This document shows, piece by piece, positions 42,029-51,703 of a stretch of 64,000 nt of DNA. Position 1 is the stretch's first letter. Each line of letters begins with the position of its first letter. The stretch covers positions 509,766 to 573,765 of the forward strand of contig CALOFP010000004.1 in the NCBI GenBank assembly GCA_942492635.1. Reading direction: 5' to 3'. Both the position numbers and the translations under genes were made by a program. The DNA is from CALOFP01 sp942492635. Lineage in GTDB: Bacteria > UBP6 > UBA1177 > CALOFP01. The notes under the pieces were generated by a model. The model worked only from the letters and a program-made list of their open reading frames with translations. It searched no databases and was not told the DNA's origin.

Positions 42029-42705
42029 AACTCTTCGTACACCTCTTTCATTTTCCCTATTATCTGCATTGCCGAGCTTCTTGAGTTTTCAAGAAGTTTC
42101 AGGAAGTCCTTTTCAGCCACTGGTTCGCTTTCGGCTGTACCCTGAATTTCTATTATCCTTCCGTCTTCAGCAAATACAAAGTTGAAATCCGCCTCTGCAC
42201 GAAAATCTTTTTCGTAGTCAAGATCGACGATGAGTTCTCCTTCGACAATACCGGCGCTGATTGCGCCTATCCATCTTGTAACGGGATTCTGTTCCAGGAT
42301 TTCCTCTTCAACAAGACGTTTTCCTGCCATTTTGAGGGCAAGCATCGCACCGTTTATCGAAGTGGTTCGGGTTCCTCCGTCTGCCTGGATAACATCGGCA
42401 TCAGTGATTAACGTAATGCCGGGCATGAGGGAACGGTCAACAGCCATTCGAAGAGATCTGCCGATGAGTCTTTGGATTTCGGCAGTTCTGCCGCCAACCT
42501 TGTTTCTCTCTCTGTTTACCCTGCTGTCCGTTGAGCCGGGCAACATCGCATACTCTGCAGTAAGCCAACCCTTGCCCTTTTCAACATATGGAGGTGTCTT
42601 CTGTTGCATCGAGACTGTGGTGAGAACTCTTGTTTTGCCTGCAGAAACAAGTACTGAAGAGAATGGTTTTTCAATGAAATCGGGTAGAAAGACTATATCT
42701 CGCAT
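42025..42705 (-). CDS. rph: Ribonuclease PH
   Basis: 226 residues. The family blocks KGWLTAEYAMLPGSTDSR, GRTAEIQRLIGRSLRMAVD, DADVIQADGGTRTTSINGA and GIVEGELIVDLDYEKD are complete. It trims tRNA 3' ends by phosphorolysis. AGGAGG precedes the ATG. As the first gene of rph-aroF-aroA-CM-PLD it is coupled by 4-bp overlap to the shikimate genes. Confidence 0.95.
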   Translation of the reverse strand: MRDIVFLPDFIEKPFSSVLVSAGKTRVLTTVSMQQKTPPYVEKGKGWLTAEYAMLPGSTDSRVNRERNKVGGRTAEIQRLIGRSLRMAVDRSLMPGITLITDADVIQADGGTRTTSINGAMLALKMAGKRLVEEEILEQNPVTRWIGAISAGIVEGELIVDLDYEKDFRAEADFNFVFAEDGRIIEIQGTAESEPVAEKDFLKLLENSRSSAMQIIGKMKEVYEEL

Positions 42706-42733
42706 TCAACCTCCTAGTTAATAGTCTTGCACT

Positions 42734-42761
42734 ATTGTATTTTGGCATGAAAAAATGACAA
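42734..42761 (-). promoter_or_regulatory. Promoter of the rph-aro operon
   Basis: Minus-strand TTGTCA (42756-42761), 16 bp, TACAAT (42734-42739), about 29 bp before the rph ATG. It lies back to back with the rightward promoter. Confidence 0.62.
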
Positions 42762-42767
42762 ATTTTA

Positions 42768-42796
42768 TTTACAAAAATTGCAATAAACGATATAAT
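42768..42796 (+). promoter_or_regulatory. Promoter of the purN-ssb-hemW-rnhB operon
   Basis: TTTACA (42768-42773), a 17-bp spacer and consensus TATAAT (42791-42796). Transcription should start near 42803, some 37 bp before the first gene. Confidence 0.7.
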
Positions 42797-42839
42797 TCCA
42801 TACCGATGTACATGTGTGCAACATAGACAAGGAATCTGC

Positions 42840-43775
42840 TTGAAAAATTTCGTGTTTTTCTTAACAACACTGCTGTTTTTCTTCCCGCTCCTACTTGCGG
42901 CAAAAGTGAAGCCGGCAGTACTTCACCTATGTCTTGAGAAGGATGGACAGTCTTTCCTTCTCTCTACCAAGGAGGAGGAGCTTGCAGCGAAGATGGACTT
43001 TGTTCTTCACCAGAAGACTCAGAAATATCTCAGAAAGTTCAAGTTGATGGTCGACGGTGAACAGAACTTGGCATTCTCTCCTTTGAGAAACAACTGTCTG
43101 TCTATAAAGGTGCCCCCCGGAAAACGCCGGATCGATATCGATTTTAAATCGGCATCCTATACTAGCCTCGAGGTAAAAGGAACAGTTTTTCAGAGATTTA
43201 AGAGTGATCTTTTGTATAAGGAAAAACTTGTGGTTTCAGAAGGTCCCACTGCAAAGGTTGAGATTAGGCAGGAAAAGAACAAGGTCACGCTCTACCAATC
43301 TATCGACAATGAACCTGTTAAGGGATGCGAGACATCCTGTTCGATACCGACGGGAATTCCTGTTTATTTTATGACCAAATCAGAAAAGGAGAATGTACCC
43401 TGTCCGGTTAACTTCCAGTTGATTCTTCCGTCTGAGACAGAGAAGTCGAAAGAGTGTTACAGCCTGGAGAGTATCAGAAATATGCTGAAAGGTGTGGTGA
43501 GAAAGAAAAATATTCTCTGTAAGGTAAATGTGGAATACGCTTTTTTTAAAGTTTACGGGGACGGGTGTATCGTATCCCTGGAAGCCGATAAAAACGGGTT
43601 GCGTGAAAGGGATCCTGAAATAAGACTTCTTCCACTTGAAAAGCAGCGAATAAGATACTATCTCAGTATAAACGATCAGGAAAAAAGCATATACTCTTTT
43701 GCAGGAGACAGAAAGGGAAAGGTTGTAACCCCGGAAGAAGGGGATAAGATAACTTTTATCGAGGAGAGGGACTGA
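42840..43775 (+). CDS. Exported protein of unknown function
   Basis: 311 residues, no family recognised. The start TTG at 42840 is chosen because AAGGA lies six bases before it and it gives a clean signal peptide (MKNFVFFLTTLLFFFPLLLAA); the GTG at 42816 would lie closer to the predicted start of transcription and has no such site. The mature part is beta-rich with many lysines. It has Cys pairs (KGCETSCSIP, ENVPCPV, KECYS and ILCKV) that may form disulfides. Secreted or periplasmic. It overlaps purN by one base. Confidence 0.65.
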   Translation: MKNFVFFLTTLLFFFPLLLAAKVKPAVLHLCLEKDGQSFLLSTKEEELAAKMDFVLHQKTQKYLRKFKLMVDGEQNLAFSPLRNNCLSIKVPPGKRRIDIDFKSASYTSLEVKGTVFQRFKSDLLYKEKLVVSEGPTAKVEIRQEKNKVTLYQSIDNEPVKGCETSCSIPTGIPVYFMTKSEKENVPCPVNFQLILPSETEKSKECYSLESIRNMLKGVVRKKNILCKVNVEYAFFKVYGDGCIVSLEADKNGLRERDPEIRLLPLEKQRIRYYLSINDQEKSIYSFAGDRKGKVVTPEEGDKITFIEERD

Positions 43776-44401
43776 TGCGATTGGGGATTTTTATTTCCGG
43801 CAGCGGGACCAACATGGAGGCCATCCTAGAACATTTTCAAAGGGGCTACTTCTCGAAAGTGGATGAAATCTCCTTTGTCCTTTCTGACAGCAGTGATGCT
43901 TTCGGTCTTAGACGGGCTCAGGCATTTAACATAAGAACGCTCGTAGTTGAAAAAAGAAGGGGAGAGAAAAGGGAGGCATACGAGTCCCGTATTGTTGAAG
44001 CAATATCCCCCTTTAAAGTAGATATGGTTGCTCTTGCGGGTTTTATGAAGATTCTATCACCCTTTTTTCTGGAAAAGTTTCATGGCACAGTTTTGAATAT
44101 TCATCCGTCTCTTCTTCCTGCTTTTCCAGGACTGAATGCACAGAAACAGGCTTTTGACTATGGGGTTAAAATTACAGGTTGTACGGTTCACTATGTAGAC
44201 AGCAACCTCGACGGAGGGCCCATAATACTTCAACGATCGGTTGAGAGATTCCCGGGTGACGACTGCGAGGCTTTGCGCCTCCGGATACTTGTCGAGGAGC
44301 ACAAACTCTATTCGGAAGCAATCGAGATCGTTTCCGTTGGAAAGTGCAGAACGGATGGAAGGTATGTTGAGATAAAAAGGGAGAAGGGAGATGAAATTTA
44401 A
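43775..44401 (+). CDS. purN: Phosphoribosylglycinamide formyltransferase
   Basis: 208 residues. GIFISGSGTNMEAIL is the N-terminal nucleotide block. The catalytic Asn, His and Asp lie in VLNIHPSLLPAFPGLNAQ and the later VDSNLDGGPI. It adds the formyl group from 10-formyl-THF to GAR, the third purine step, next after purD at 5.9 kb. It is separate from the purH-purD operon. Eleven-base overlap with the sensor gene that follows. Confidence 0.94.
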   Translation: MRLGIFISGSGTNMEAILEHFQRGYFSKVDEISFVLSDSSDAFGLRRAQAFNIRTLVVEKRRGEKREAYESRIVEAISPFKVDMVALAGFMKILSPFFLEKFHGTVLNIHPSLLPAFPGLNAQKQAFDYGVKITGCTVHYVDSNLDGGPIILQRSVERFPGDDCEALRLRILVEEHKLYSEAIEIVSVGKCRTDGRYVEIKREKGDEI

Positions 44402-45551
44402 AGTCTTTTTTATTGTCCTGCTGGCTTCAGCCGCAATTTTTCTGGCCACAAACCATCTTTTCATTGGACAGACTGAGAAAACAACAAGGCAGTCCCTTAA
44501 GGAGAGTGTTGGGCGGGCAACATCGCTCTACAAGCACATCAACAGGGCGAATACCTTGGAAAAAATCCGCAAGGCTGAAAAACTTTCTACTCGAAAAGAG
44601 CTCCTTGAAGCTTTTGATGTCGAAAAGTACCGTGAGACTCCCGAGGATGTTTCCGATAATGTTCAGGTTGAACTCAACATCATAAATAAACTCTACGATA
44701 GATCGGATATCATTTTTGTTACCGATGCCGAAGGAAGTGTTGTTGCAAGAAATCTCGAGGACACAATGAAGGCCTTCAACTTCGGAGAAAATACTCTCAT
44801 AAAGAATGCGCTCTCAGGCAGATCCGATGAGGATATTCTAAAGATTCTCGGAAAGCCGTACAAGGTTGTTACAGTTCCTCTTCGAAAGGACAGCAAGATT
44901 ATCGGTACTATTTCCGTTGCAAATAACATCGATTCAGAGATGGCAAAAACAGATTTTAGCACGCTGACGGCTGAAACCAACGGAGAGCGCAATCGCCTGC
45001 CACTCTACTTCGCCTTCCTGGGGAAAAAGAAGCTTCTGGGGTCAAATGCTCCTACAGAGCTGCATGAAGGACTTAAGCGTTACATTGAGAGGAGCTCGGG
45101 GGTCATAGAAGGTGCTTTCAACGAAAGTGAGAGGGTTCAGGCGTTTGAGATGAATATCAACGGTGAAACTTTCTATGCAAACCTTGCGGTTCATCCCCAG
45201 ATCGGAAGTGAGAAGGAGGTGGCTTTCCTTATACTCAGCTCTGTTGATATGGCTCTTGCCCCCATCGTGGGAGCAAAAAACAATTTCACCCTCTTTGTTG
45301 CAATTGTATTGCTTCTTGGGTTTATTGGTGCATACTTCATAGAGGAATCGTTCCTTGCACCCATAAATCGTTTTATGGAAGGAATGATAGAAATTATAAA
45401 TGGAAATAAGAAATTCCGCTTTGATAACGAAGCGGACGGAATAGAAGGAAATCTTAATCAGAATGCAAACTATATGATTTCCGTACTCCTGGGTGAGAAA
45501 ATCCCGGAAAGTCCGGAATCCGATAAAGAGACAATGGAGGAAAAAGCGTGA
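44391..45551 (+). CDS. Membrane sensor-like protein with no output domain
   Basis: 386 residues. TM1 is at about 5-23, a periplasmic Cache-like domain at 25-300 (IIFVTDAEGSVVARN, KVVTVPLRKDSKIIGTISVANNI) and TM2 at about 303-322. A HAMP-like segment follows (FLAPINRFMEGMIEIINGNKKF) and then a short acidic tail. No kinase, cyclase or methyl-accepting domain is present, as in the sensor at 13158-14591, which it resembles in plan. It may modulate another protein through the HAMP-like part. It overlaps purN and ssb. Confidence 0.65.
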   Translation: MKFKVFFIVLLASAAIFLATNHLFIGQTEKTTRQSLKESVGRATSLYKHINRANTLEKIRKAEKLSTRKELLEAFDVEKYRETPEDVSDNVQVELNIINKLYDRSDIIFVTDAEGSVVARNLEDTMKAFNFGENTLIKNALSGRSDEDILKILGKPYKVVTVPLRKDSKIIGTISVANNIDSEMAKTDFSTLTAETNGERNRLPLYFAFLGKKKLLGSNAPTELHEGLKRYIERSSGVIEGAFNESERVQAFEMNINGETFYANLAVHPQIGSEKEVAFLILSSVDMALAPIVGAKNNFTLFVAIVLLLGFIGAYFIEESFLAPINRFMEGMIEIINGNKKFRFDNEADGIEGNLNQNANYMISVLLGEKIPESPESDKETMEEKA

Positions 45552-46027
45552 GCAGTTTCAATAATCTGAACAAGGTAATTCTTATTGGAAGACTCGGAAG
45601 AGATCCTGAACTTAAATACGCCCAGTCGGGAACAGCTATCGCAAACTTTTCCGTTGCGACATCAGAGAGTGTTCGCAGGGGAGATTCATGGGAAGAGAAG
45701 ACAGAGTGGCATAACGTTGTTGTTTTCTCAAGTACAGCTGAACACTGTTCAAAGTATTTGAAGAAGGGCTCACTTGTATATGTCGAAGGAAGACTTCAGA
45801 CAAGAAGTTATCAGGACAGGGATGGAAATGATAGATACAGGACAGAGATTATTGCTCAGTCTGTCAAGTTTCTTGATTCCCGTGACGCGGCACAGGGTGC
45901 CGGTGCAGGGTACGCCGGAGAAAGAACATATCAGCAGAGCGCCAAACCGCAGACAGCGGAACCCAAGAAGAACGTTAACGAAGCTCTCGTAATCGATGCG
46001 GACGAAGATGACGATCTTCCCTTCTAA
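45548..46027 (+). CDS. ssb: Single-stranded DNA-binding protein
   Basis: 159 residues. The OB fold runs from NKVILIGRLGRDPELKYAQSGTAI to about residue 110 (KTEWHNVVVFSSTAEHCSKYLKKGSLVYVEGRLQ is split over two strands). A flexible Gly/Gln tail ends in DEDDDLPF, the tip that binds partner proteins. GTG start at 45548 overlaps the sensor stop by 4 bp. In many bacteria ssb lies between rpsF and rpsR; here it has moved to this operon. Confidence 0.96.
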   Translation: MSSFNNLNKVILIGRLGRDPELKYAQSGTAIANFSVATSESVRRGDSWEEKTEWHNVVVFSSTAEHCSKYLKKGSLVYVEGRLQTRSYQDRDGNDRYRTEIIAQSVKFLDSRDAAQGAGAGYAGERTYQQSAKPQTAEPKKNVNEALVIDADEDDDLPF

Positions 46028-47174
46028 ATCAATCAGCTACTCTCCCAATAACCTAGGGATATATGTACATGTCCCGTTTTGCAGGAAAAAGTGTGCTTAC
46101 TGTGATTTCTTTTCAGTGGATTCATTCCCTGAAAGAATGAAGGATGAATACTCGAGAAAGCTTCTGGAACAGGTTTCGACATCACTTGAGATTACTGAAG
46201 GAATGAATGTGGTCTCCTGCTATATTGGAGGAGGTTCTCCATCGCTGATGCATGGAGAGTTCTTTTTGAATCTTTCAAAAGTTCTCAGAAATCACGGTGT
46301 GAGTGTTGATGAAATAGAATTTTCCGTAGAGGTAAATCCATTTGACGTTACACCTGGTTTCCTGACAGATCTTAAGGAAAGTGGAATTAACAGGGTGAGT
46401 CTCGGAATTCAATCCGCAGACGATTTCTTTCTTGAAAAGATGGGGCGAAGGTACACGAAAAAAGATCTTGAGGCGGTTCTTCCTCTTGTCGGGGATATGT
46501 TCCCTCATTTGAGTCTTGATCTTATTTACGGGATGGGGTCTGAAAAAAGGGAAATTGAAAAGGAGCTTGAGTTCCTTTTTTCCCTCGTTTCTCCGGAACA
46601 CATCTCCGCATACAGCTATACCAGGCCGGATAGAACACCATCTCCCGATCTTTCTCCCGAAGAGAAAGTGTCGGTAGAGGAGAAAACTCTCAGGGAATTT
46701 CTCAAGAAACGGGATTTTATACAGTATGAGGTGAGCAACTATTCATCGACAGGAGCTTTTTGCCGTCACAACCTCATCTACTGGTCCTGGGAAAGCTATC
46801 TCGGCCTCGGCCCTGGAGCCCATTCCTTTTTTCCGGAAATCATGGAGCGTTTTTATTACGAAGATGATGTTGCCGGATTTGTAAAATCGCCCAATCCCAT
46901 AAGACGGAGACTTTCTCTCTCTGAAGGTGTGAAGGAGTTCCTGATGCTTTCCCTCAGGAAGGCTGAAGGGTTTGATCTTCCAAGATTCAAAAAGCTTTTC
47001 AAAATCCCGGCTGAGGATATACTCTCCAGCGATCGGGTTCGCAAGTTGATTTCCGAAGGACTCGTTGTCGTTGATAATTCGAGATGTCGTCCGACCCAGA
47101 AGGGATTCGACTATCTCAACGATGTCGTCATAACCTTTTTCAAGGCAGTTGAGGAGTTGGAGAGTGATTGGTGA
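45996..47174 (+). CDS. hemW: Heme chaperone HemW-like radical SAM protein
   Basis: 392 residues if read from ATG 45996; ATG 46008 is equally possible and neither has a clear ribosome site, so coupling to ssb is likely (32-bp overlap). The radical SAM motif is Cys29-x3-Cys33-x2-Cys36 (CRKKCAYCDF). The IGGGSPSLM block and C-terminal helical domain (GVKEFLMLSLRKAEGFDL) fit HemW rather than coproporphyrinogen oxidase HemN. HemW binds heme and passes it to proteins. No heme biosynthesis gene is nearby. Confidence 0.88.
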   Translation: MRTKMTIFPSKSISYSPNNLGIYVHVPFCRKKCAYCDFFSVDSFPERMKDEYSRKLLEQVSTSLEITEGMNVVSCYIGGGSPSLMHGEFFLNLSKVLRNHGVSVDEIEFSVEVNPFDVTPGFLTDLKESGINRVSLGIQSADDFFLEKMGRRYTKKDLEAVLPLVGDMFPHLSLDLIYGMGSEKREIEKELEFLFSLVSPEHISAYSYTRPDRTPSPDLSPEEKVSVEEKTLREFLKKRDFIQYEVSNYSSTGAFCRHNLIYWSWESYLGLGPGAHSFFPEIMERFYYEDDVAGFVKSPNPIRRRLSLSEGVKEFLMLSLRKAEGFDLPRFKKLFKIPAEDILSSDRVRKLISEGLVVVDNSRCRPTQKGFDYLNDVVITFFKAVEELESDW

Positions 47175-47781
47175 GATAGACAGGAAATTTAATTCCAAAG
47201 GTTTTACCGTAATTGGAATTGATGAAGCAGGCAGAGGCCCTCTCTGCGGACCGGTAACGGTTGCGGCGGTATCCCTTTTTTCCGAAATTCCCGGAGTGAA
47301 TGATTCTAAAAAGCTCACCGAGAAACAGCGTGCCGATCTTGTTTCCCTTATCGTAGGGAACAGCATCTGGAGAGTCTATTCCGTGCTTCCCTCCGTCATT
47401 GACAGGCTGAACATTCTTCATGCCACAATCTGGGGAATGAGAAAGGTTGCAGGTAAGGTTGCTTCGGATATTCTTACTCCGAAAGCTGTTCTTATCGATG
47501 GGAACAGGCCCATCGGGATGTTCGAGGAAGAACATGCGGTTGTTAAGGGCGACTCTAAAAGCATAAATATCGCCGCGGCATCCATTCTTGCCAAATATCA
47601 CCGGGACAAAATTATGGAACGGTGGGATAAGCATTTTCCCGAGTACAACCTTTCAGGTCACAAAGGGTATCCGACAAAAGATCACTATGAAGCTATAGCA
47701 GAACATGGTGTTACCAGAATTCACAGGAAAAGTTTCAAACTTTTCAAGCCCAAGGAAAAAGAGCAGCTGACTCTTTTCTAA
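47164..47781 (+). CDS. rnhB: Ribonuclease HII
   Basis: About 205 residues. GIDEAGRGPLCGPVTVAA holds the first acidic pair, VNDSKKLTEKQR the family block, VKGDSKSINIAAASILAKYHRD the later aspartates. It cuts RNA in RNA-DNA hybrids, including single ribonucleotides. I chose GTG at 47164 because AGGAG is seven bases upstream; a TTG at 47149 is less well placed. Overlaps hemW by 11 bp. Confidence 0.94.
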   Translation: MIGEIDRKFNSKGFTVIGIDEAGRGPLCGPVTVAAVSLFSEIPGVNDSKKLTEKQRADLVSLIVGNSIWRVYSVLPSVIDRLNILHATIWGMRKVAGKVASDILTPKAVLIDGNRPIGMFEEEHAVVKGDSKSINIAAASILAKYHRDKIMERWDKHFPEYNLSGHKGYPTKDHYEAIAEHGVTRIHRKSFKLFKPKEKEQLTLF

Positions 47782-47907
47782 AGAGATTCTTTTCAGCAGA
47801 TCACAATTTTTTCATATGCGATCTGGAAGACGGTGCAGTTGGAGGTTCTGTGGAATAAGGAATTTTACGTTTCTTTAAAAAGATATTCGTTGATTATTCT
47901 ACAGGTG

Positions 47908-50900
47908 TCAGAAAAGTTCTTCTAAAAGTTCCGAGAATTTTTCAAGTTGAAATTGGGAACGATCTGCAATTTCGATCAGCTCCCTCATCATTTTCGATCT
48001 TTCGGAAATCAAAGTTTCAGGATTTTCCACATATCTTTCAGGATCGAGTGTGATGATGTCGGTTACGAATAGTCCGCCGATCAGAAGTTCGAAAGACTCC
48101 TTGTTGAAATATGTGACATTTTGGAACGTGTTTACCTGAATTACATTTCTGATCTCATCTTTTTCAAGAAGCTTTTTGACGGATTCTGCTGAAATTTTAT
48201 TTTTCAACAGAGCTCTTCCGATTATAAGCGCCTTGATAAAAAGAACCTGCCTTGCCGCATGAAATTCCGTACTTCCCAGAGATACAAAAAGTTTCTTGAA
48301 AAAAGCGTTGAGAAGATACTTTTCAAAAATGTGAATGTCGTTCTCCTCAATCGCGGGCGAAAGAATATCCGTCAGGCACCATCCGAAAAGAATGTAGAGA
48401 TAGTAGGGATCGCTGCTCAACTGCTTTTCAAGAAATTCTCCGGCTTCCGGATCAAGTTTGCCGATCTCATCAACCAGAGATGGGAGGTTGACTGCAGCTT
48501 CGATCAAACGATCGACCGTTTCCGAGTAGTGCGTGACTTTTTCACTGTCGATTTCTTTTATGAGAAGAAGAAAATTTTCGTAGTCGACCGGAAGGGATGC
48601 GAGAATTTTTTCTTCCCGTCTCTTATTCCCATTATCTTTCCGTCCCGAAACCAGAAGATGAAAGTTTTCGTGATTGGCAATTTTTCCAAGAGCTTTGTGA
48701 ACCGGTTCGAAAATCACTTCCTGAAGTGCGTAATCGATATCTGCCACGCCGGCACCTCCAAGTTTTTCTGCAAGTCTGTCGTAGGGAAGATCGCAATCCG
48801 ATCGAACCTGCCTGAATTCGGTGAAAGCGTGGTATTTGAAGGCGCCCAGTTCAATATAGAGTCCCTGATCACGAAGTTCTCGGTTGTCCCTTATGAATTG
48901 ATTGTTTGAAATATGGTCTCTGAATATTGTAAAAACTCCCGGGTCATTCGAAAGCGACATCGCATCCGCAATATTTCTTGAAACAAGGTTTTTTGAAGAT
49001 TTATCAAGAACCTGTGAGGAAATTCTTATTCTTCCGGAAGTGTGGCTGTAGCGGTTGTTGAAAACGATGAGCGAACGATCTTCTCCGCTTCTGTTTGAGT
49101 ATGCATAGACGTTTTCGTCAACATCGCCTCCGGCACGTACAAAATCGAAAAGGTGGAAGTTTTGGACGGAGGAGAAGGCGAATCGTTTTCCCATAAGAGG
49201 AAAAATTTCTCTCTGATGTCTTTCAACAAGGTCCCAGTCCACACTTTCGTTCCAGTACGCTTTCTGATATTCCATTCCATACTTTTCCGTAAATCCTTCG
49301 ATCTGTCCGTGTGCGAACATCGGCAATCCAGGCATGGTCACGAGCAGAAGAGTGCACCCGAAGTACTTGTCCTCTTTTCCAAACTGCTCGACCGATGTTT
49401 TCTCGTCCGGATTGCTGAGAAAGTTCACAAATCGCTGAAGAATGTGTGGATCGAACTCCAGAACGTTCTTTATCGAGAGCCTGAACTTGTGGTTTTCCTC
49501 GTTTTTCAGGAAATTCATAAAAGCGCTGTTGTAAACCCTGTGCATCCCCAATGTCCTTACGAAGTATCCTTCCATAAGCCAGAACGCTTCGGCAAGCAGC
49601 AGAGTGTCCGGACACTCTTCATTAATTCTATCCACAACTTCCCGCCAGAACTCCTTCGGGAAAAGTTGATGGAATTTCTCTCTGGTCAATCCGAATTCCG
49701 ATCTCGTGGGAATATCGCCACCGCTACCCGGTTCAGGATACCAGAGCCGCTGGAAGTGTCTTTTTGCAAGAGTCATCGCCGCATCGAATCGGATAATCGG
49801 AACTTTGGAAGCGACATGAAGAATTGTTTCGATAACCGCCTCCCTGACAGCGGGATCGAGATAGTTGAGCTGCGCGGTGTCGTTCCAAGGCATACACGTT
49901 CCGTCGTTGCCGTGATAGATGTATCGGGTGTCGCCGCTCCTGAAATCGATCCTTTTGAAAACAACCGAAGCATCGCTTTTTTCGTAGTAGTGGTCTTCAA
50001 TATATATCCCGATATCGGGATTTGAGGACAGATTCTCTCCGTTGAAACTGTAGACCGTATAGGGCGGATGATCCATCTGTATAAAACGTTCGGGATGGTT
50101 GTGAACCCAGTGAGAATCGATGCCCACATGGTTCGGAACCATGTCGCTGGCCATTCGAATTCCGCAGGAGGCTGCATTCTCCTTCAGCCTTTTTAAAGAT
50201 TCCTCTCCTCCCAGCTCATCCGCGACCACATAGTCGAAAAGTGAGTAGGCGCTGGCGGCGGCCTCGGGATTTCCGCACATCTGTTTTATCCGGCGGCTGG
50301 CGTCGCTCCGTCTCCACAATCCGATAAGCCAGAGGGAGTTGAATCCCCAGTCGGAAAGTTTTCTCAATTCATCGAAGGGAATTTCGTCAAGTTTTGAAAT
50401 TCGTCGGCCATACTGCTTTGAGAGTTGGTCGAGCCATACGAAAATGTTCTTGGCGATCATTACCACTCGCGGCATCCAGTGGGTATCGGGCGTGAAGTTT
50501 TCGTATTCGGGATCGAACTCTGATGAAAGGCGAAGCGATTCGCCTGTAATCGTTTCACCCTGTGGGCCCCCGAAATGGACAAACCTGTTTTCTTCCTTCA
50601 CGAAATCAATTCCCCGAAGCAGTCTGGAGAAGAATTCTCCTTTGAGAACAAGTCCCCATCGGTCCCTTATGTAGAGCAGCTGCTCCTTGAGAGAATTCGG
50701 AGCCATTTTTGCCGGTTCGCGAAGCAGTTCAAGAATGTTTTTTCCCTGTGGGCCGAATCCCGGCCTGTTTGAGAAAAAGAGATCAGCAGCGTCGACAAGG
50801 GCTTCGTATGTCGGTTTCAGGTTGAAGTTCGAATCATCGAAAAGTTCCCTGAAAGGTTTGAATGCCGGATTTTCGTTGGCAAGACGAACCATTATCAGTT

Positions 50901-51417
50901 CTTCCATTTCAATTTCACGATTTGGGACTCCGGCGTTGCGATCCTGAAGATACTCGTCCGCACTCTTTCCGTTTTTGTAAACCTCCATCGGAGGAAACGT
51001 AATCACAAATTCACGGAGTATACCATGCAAATTTTCAGCACCGACGGATTCCTCCAGAAACTGCATCAGTTCTTTGAGCAGGTTCCTGTTTTCCGGCTGC
51101 TGCCTGTAAAGAAGGAAAAGATAGTGAAGAATTTCGTCGATAAGGGCGAGTGCGTGGATTTCGGAAGGTGAAACTCTTTTTTCAGGATTGGTGACAAGAT
51201 CTTTCTTTTCGTTCATCTTCTCTGCGAAACGACGCGCGGAATCGAAGTGAGGAAATATCACATTTCCGGATGTTGTATAAATTTTTTCGTCGAACCCATA
51301 GTAGTCCCTCTGCTCTCCGGCTACATGGAATGCCATTTCACGATCTCCCATACAGGGCCTGGAATTTTCTTTTTGAAACGACAATAAGGATACAACCAGA
51401 CAGTAATCCCTCTTCAC
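47908..51417 (-). CDS. Very large GH13 alpha-amylase-family enzyme
   Basis: 1169 residues from GTG at 51417, which follows AAAGGAG; the open frame reaches 51615 but has no start signal there. No signal peptide, so probably cytoplasmic. GH13 regions are visible: I, DMVPNHVGID (about 426); II, RFDAAMTLAKR (about 542) with the nucleophile; III, LLLAEAFW (about 609) with the acid/base Glu; IV, FLSNPDEKTS (about 675), where the usual NHD is NPD. FAHGQIEGFTEKYG follows. The 350-residue N-terminal extension and the 400-residue C-terminal part are unfamiliar. It likely acts on glycogen or another alpha-glucan. No other glycogen genes are adjacent. Confidence 0.82.
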   Translation of the reverse strand: MKRDYCLVVSLLSFQKENSRPCMGDREMAFHVAGEQRDYYGFDEKIYTTSGNVIFPHFDSARRFAEKMNEKKDLVTNPEKRVSPSEIHALALIDEILHYLFLLYRQQPENRNLLKELMQFLEESVGAENLHGILREFVITFPPMEVYKNGKSADEYLQDRNAGVPNREIEMEELIMVRLANENPAFKPFRELFDDSNFNLKPTYEALVDAADLFFSNRPGFGPQGKNILELLREPAKMAPNSLKEQLLYIRDRWGLVLKGEFFSRLLRGIDFVKEENRFVHFGGPQGETITGESLRLSSEFDPEYENFTPDTHWMPRVVMIAKNIFVWLDQLSKQYGRRISKLDEIPFDELRKLSDWGFNSLWLIGLWRRSDASRRIKQMCGNPEAAASAYSLFDYVVADELGGEESLKRLKENAASCGIRMASDMVPNHVGIDSHWVHNHPERFIQMDHPPYTVYSFNGENLSSNPDIGIYIEDHYYEKSDASVVFKRIDFRSGDTRYIYHGNDGTCMPWNDTAQLNYLDPAVREAVIETILHVASKVPIIRFDAAMTLAKRHFQRLWYPEPGSGGDIPTRSEFGLTREKFHQLFPKEFWREVVDRINEECPDTLLLAEAFWLMEGYFVRTLGMHRVYNSAFMNFLKNEENHKFRLSIKNVLEFDPHILQRFVNFLSNPDEKTSVEQFGKEDKYFGCTLLLVTMPGLPMFAHGQIEGFTEKYGMEYQKAYWNESVDWDLVERHQREIFPLMGKRFAFSSVQNFHLFDFVRAGGDVDENVYAYSNRSGEDRSLIVFNNRYSHTSGRIRISSQVLDKSSKNLVSRNIADAMSLSNDPGVFTIFRDHISNNQFIRDNRELRDQGLYIELGAFKYHAFTEFRQVRSDCDLPYDRLAEKLGGAGVADIDYALQEVIFEPVHKALGKIANHENFHLLVSGRKDNGNKRREEKILASLPVDYENFLLLIKEIDSEKVTHYSETVDRLIEAAVNLPSLVDEIGKLDPEAGEFLEKQLSSDPYYLYILFGWCLTDILSPAIEENDIHIFEKYLLNAFFKKLFVSLGSTEFHAARQVLFIKALIIGRALLKNKISAESVKKLLEKDEIRNVIQVNTFQNVTYFNKESFELLIGGLFVTDIITLDPERYVENPETLISERSKMMRELIEIADRSQFQLEKFSELLEELF

Positions 51418-51448
51418 GCTATTCTCCTTTAACTTACCGTAACAACTA

Positions 51449-51477
51449 AAGCTACAGCAAACAAAAAACAAAGTCAA
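51449..51477 (-). promoter_or_regulatory. Probable promoter of the GH13 gene
   Basis: Minus-strand TTGACT (51472-51477), 17 bp, TAGCTT (51449-51454), about 32 bp before the GTG start. The -35 is good and the -10 moderate. Confidence 0.5.
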
Positions 51478-51703
51478 TTTAGCGTAAAAATATTTAATTT
51501 GATCCGTTTGGTTTTTCGACGATAAAGATGGAAGTTTCAATGTGAGGATGACTAAATGAACCCACGCAGAAAGAATTATATGATCCTGTTCGATGATCCG
51601 GGGCGGAAAATACAATTGTTTTTCTCAAATTCTGGTAAAAAACTGATTTGAAAAATAAATTGGTTTAAAGAATGAATGTCGGAAAGAGGGGAGAATAAAG
51701 TTT

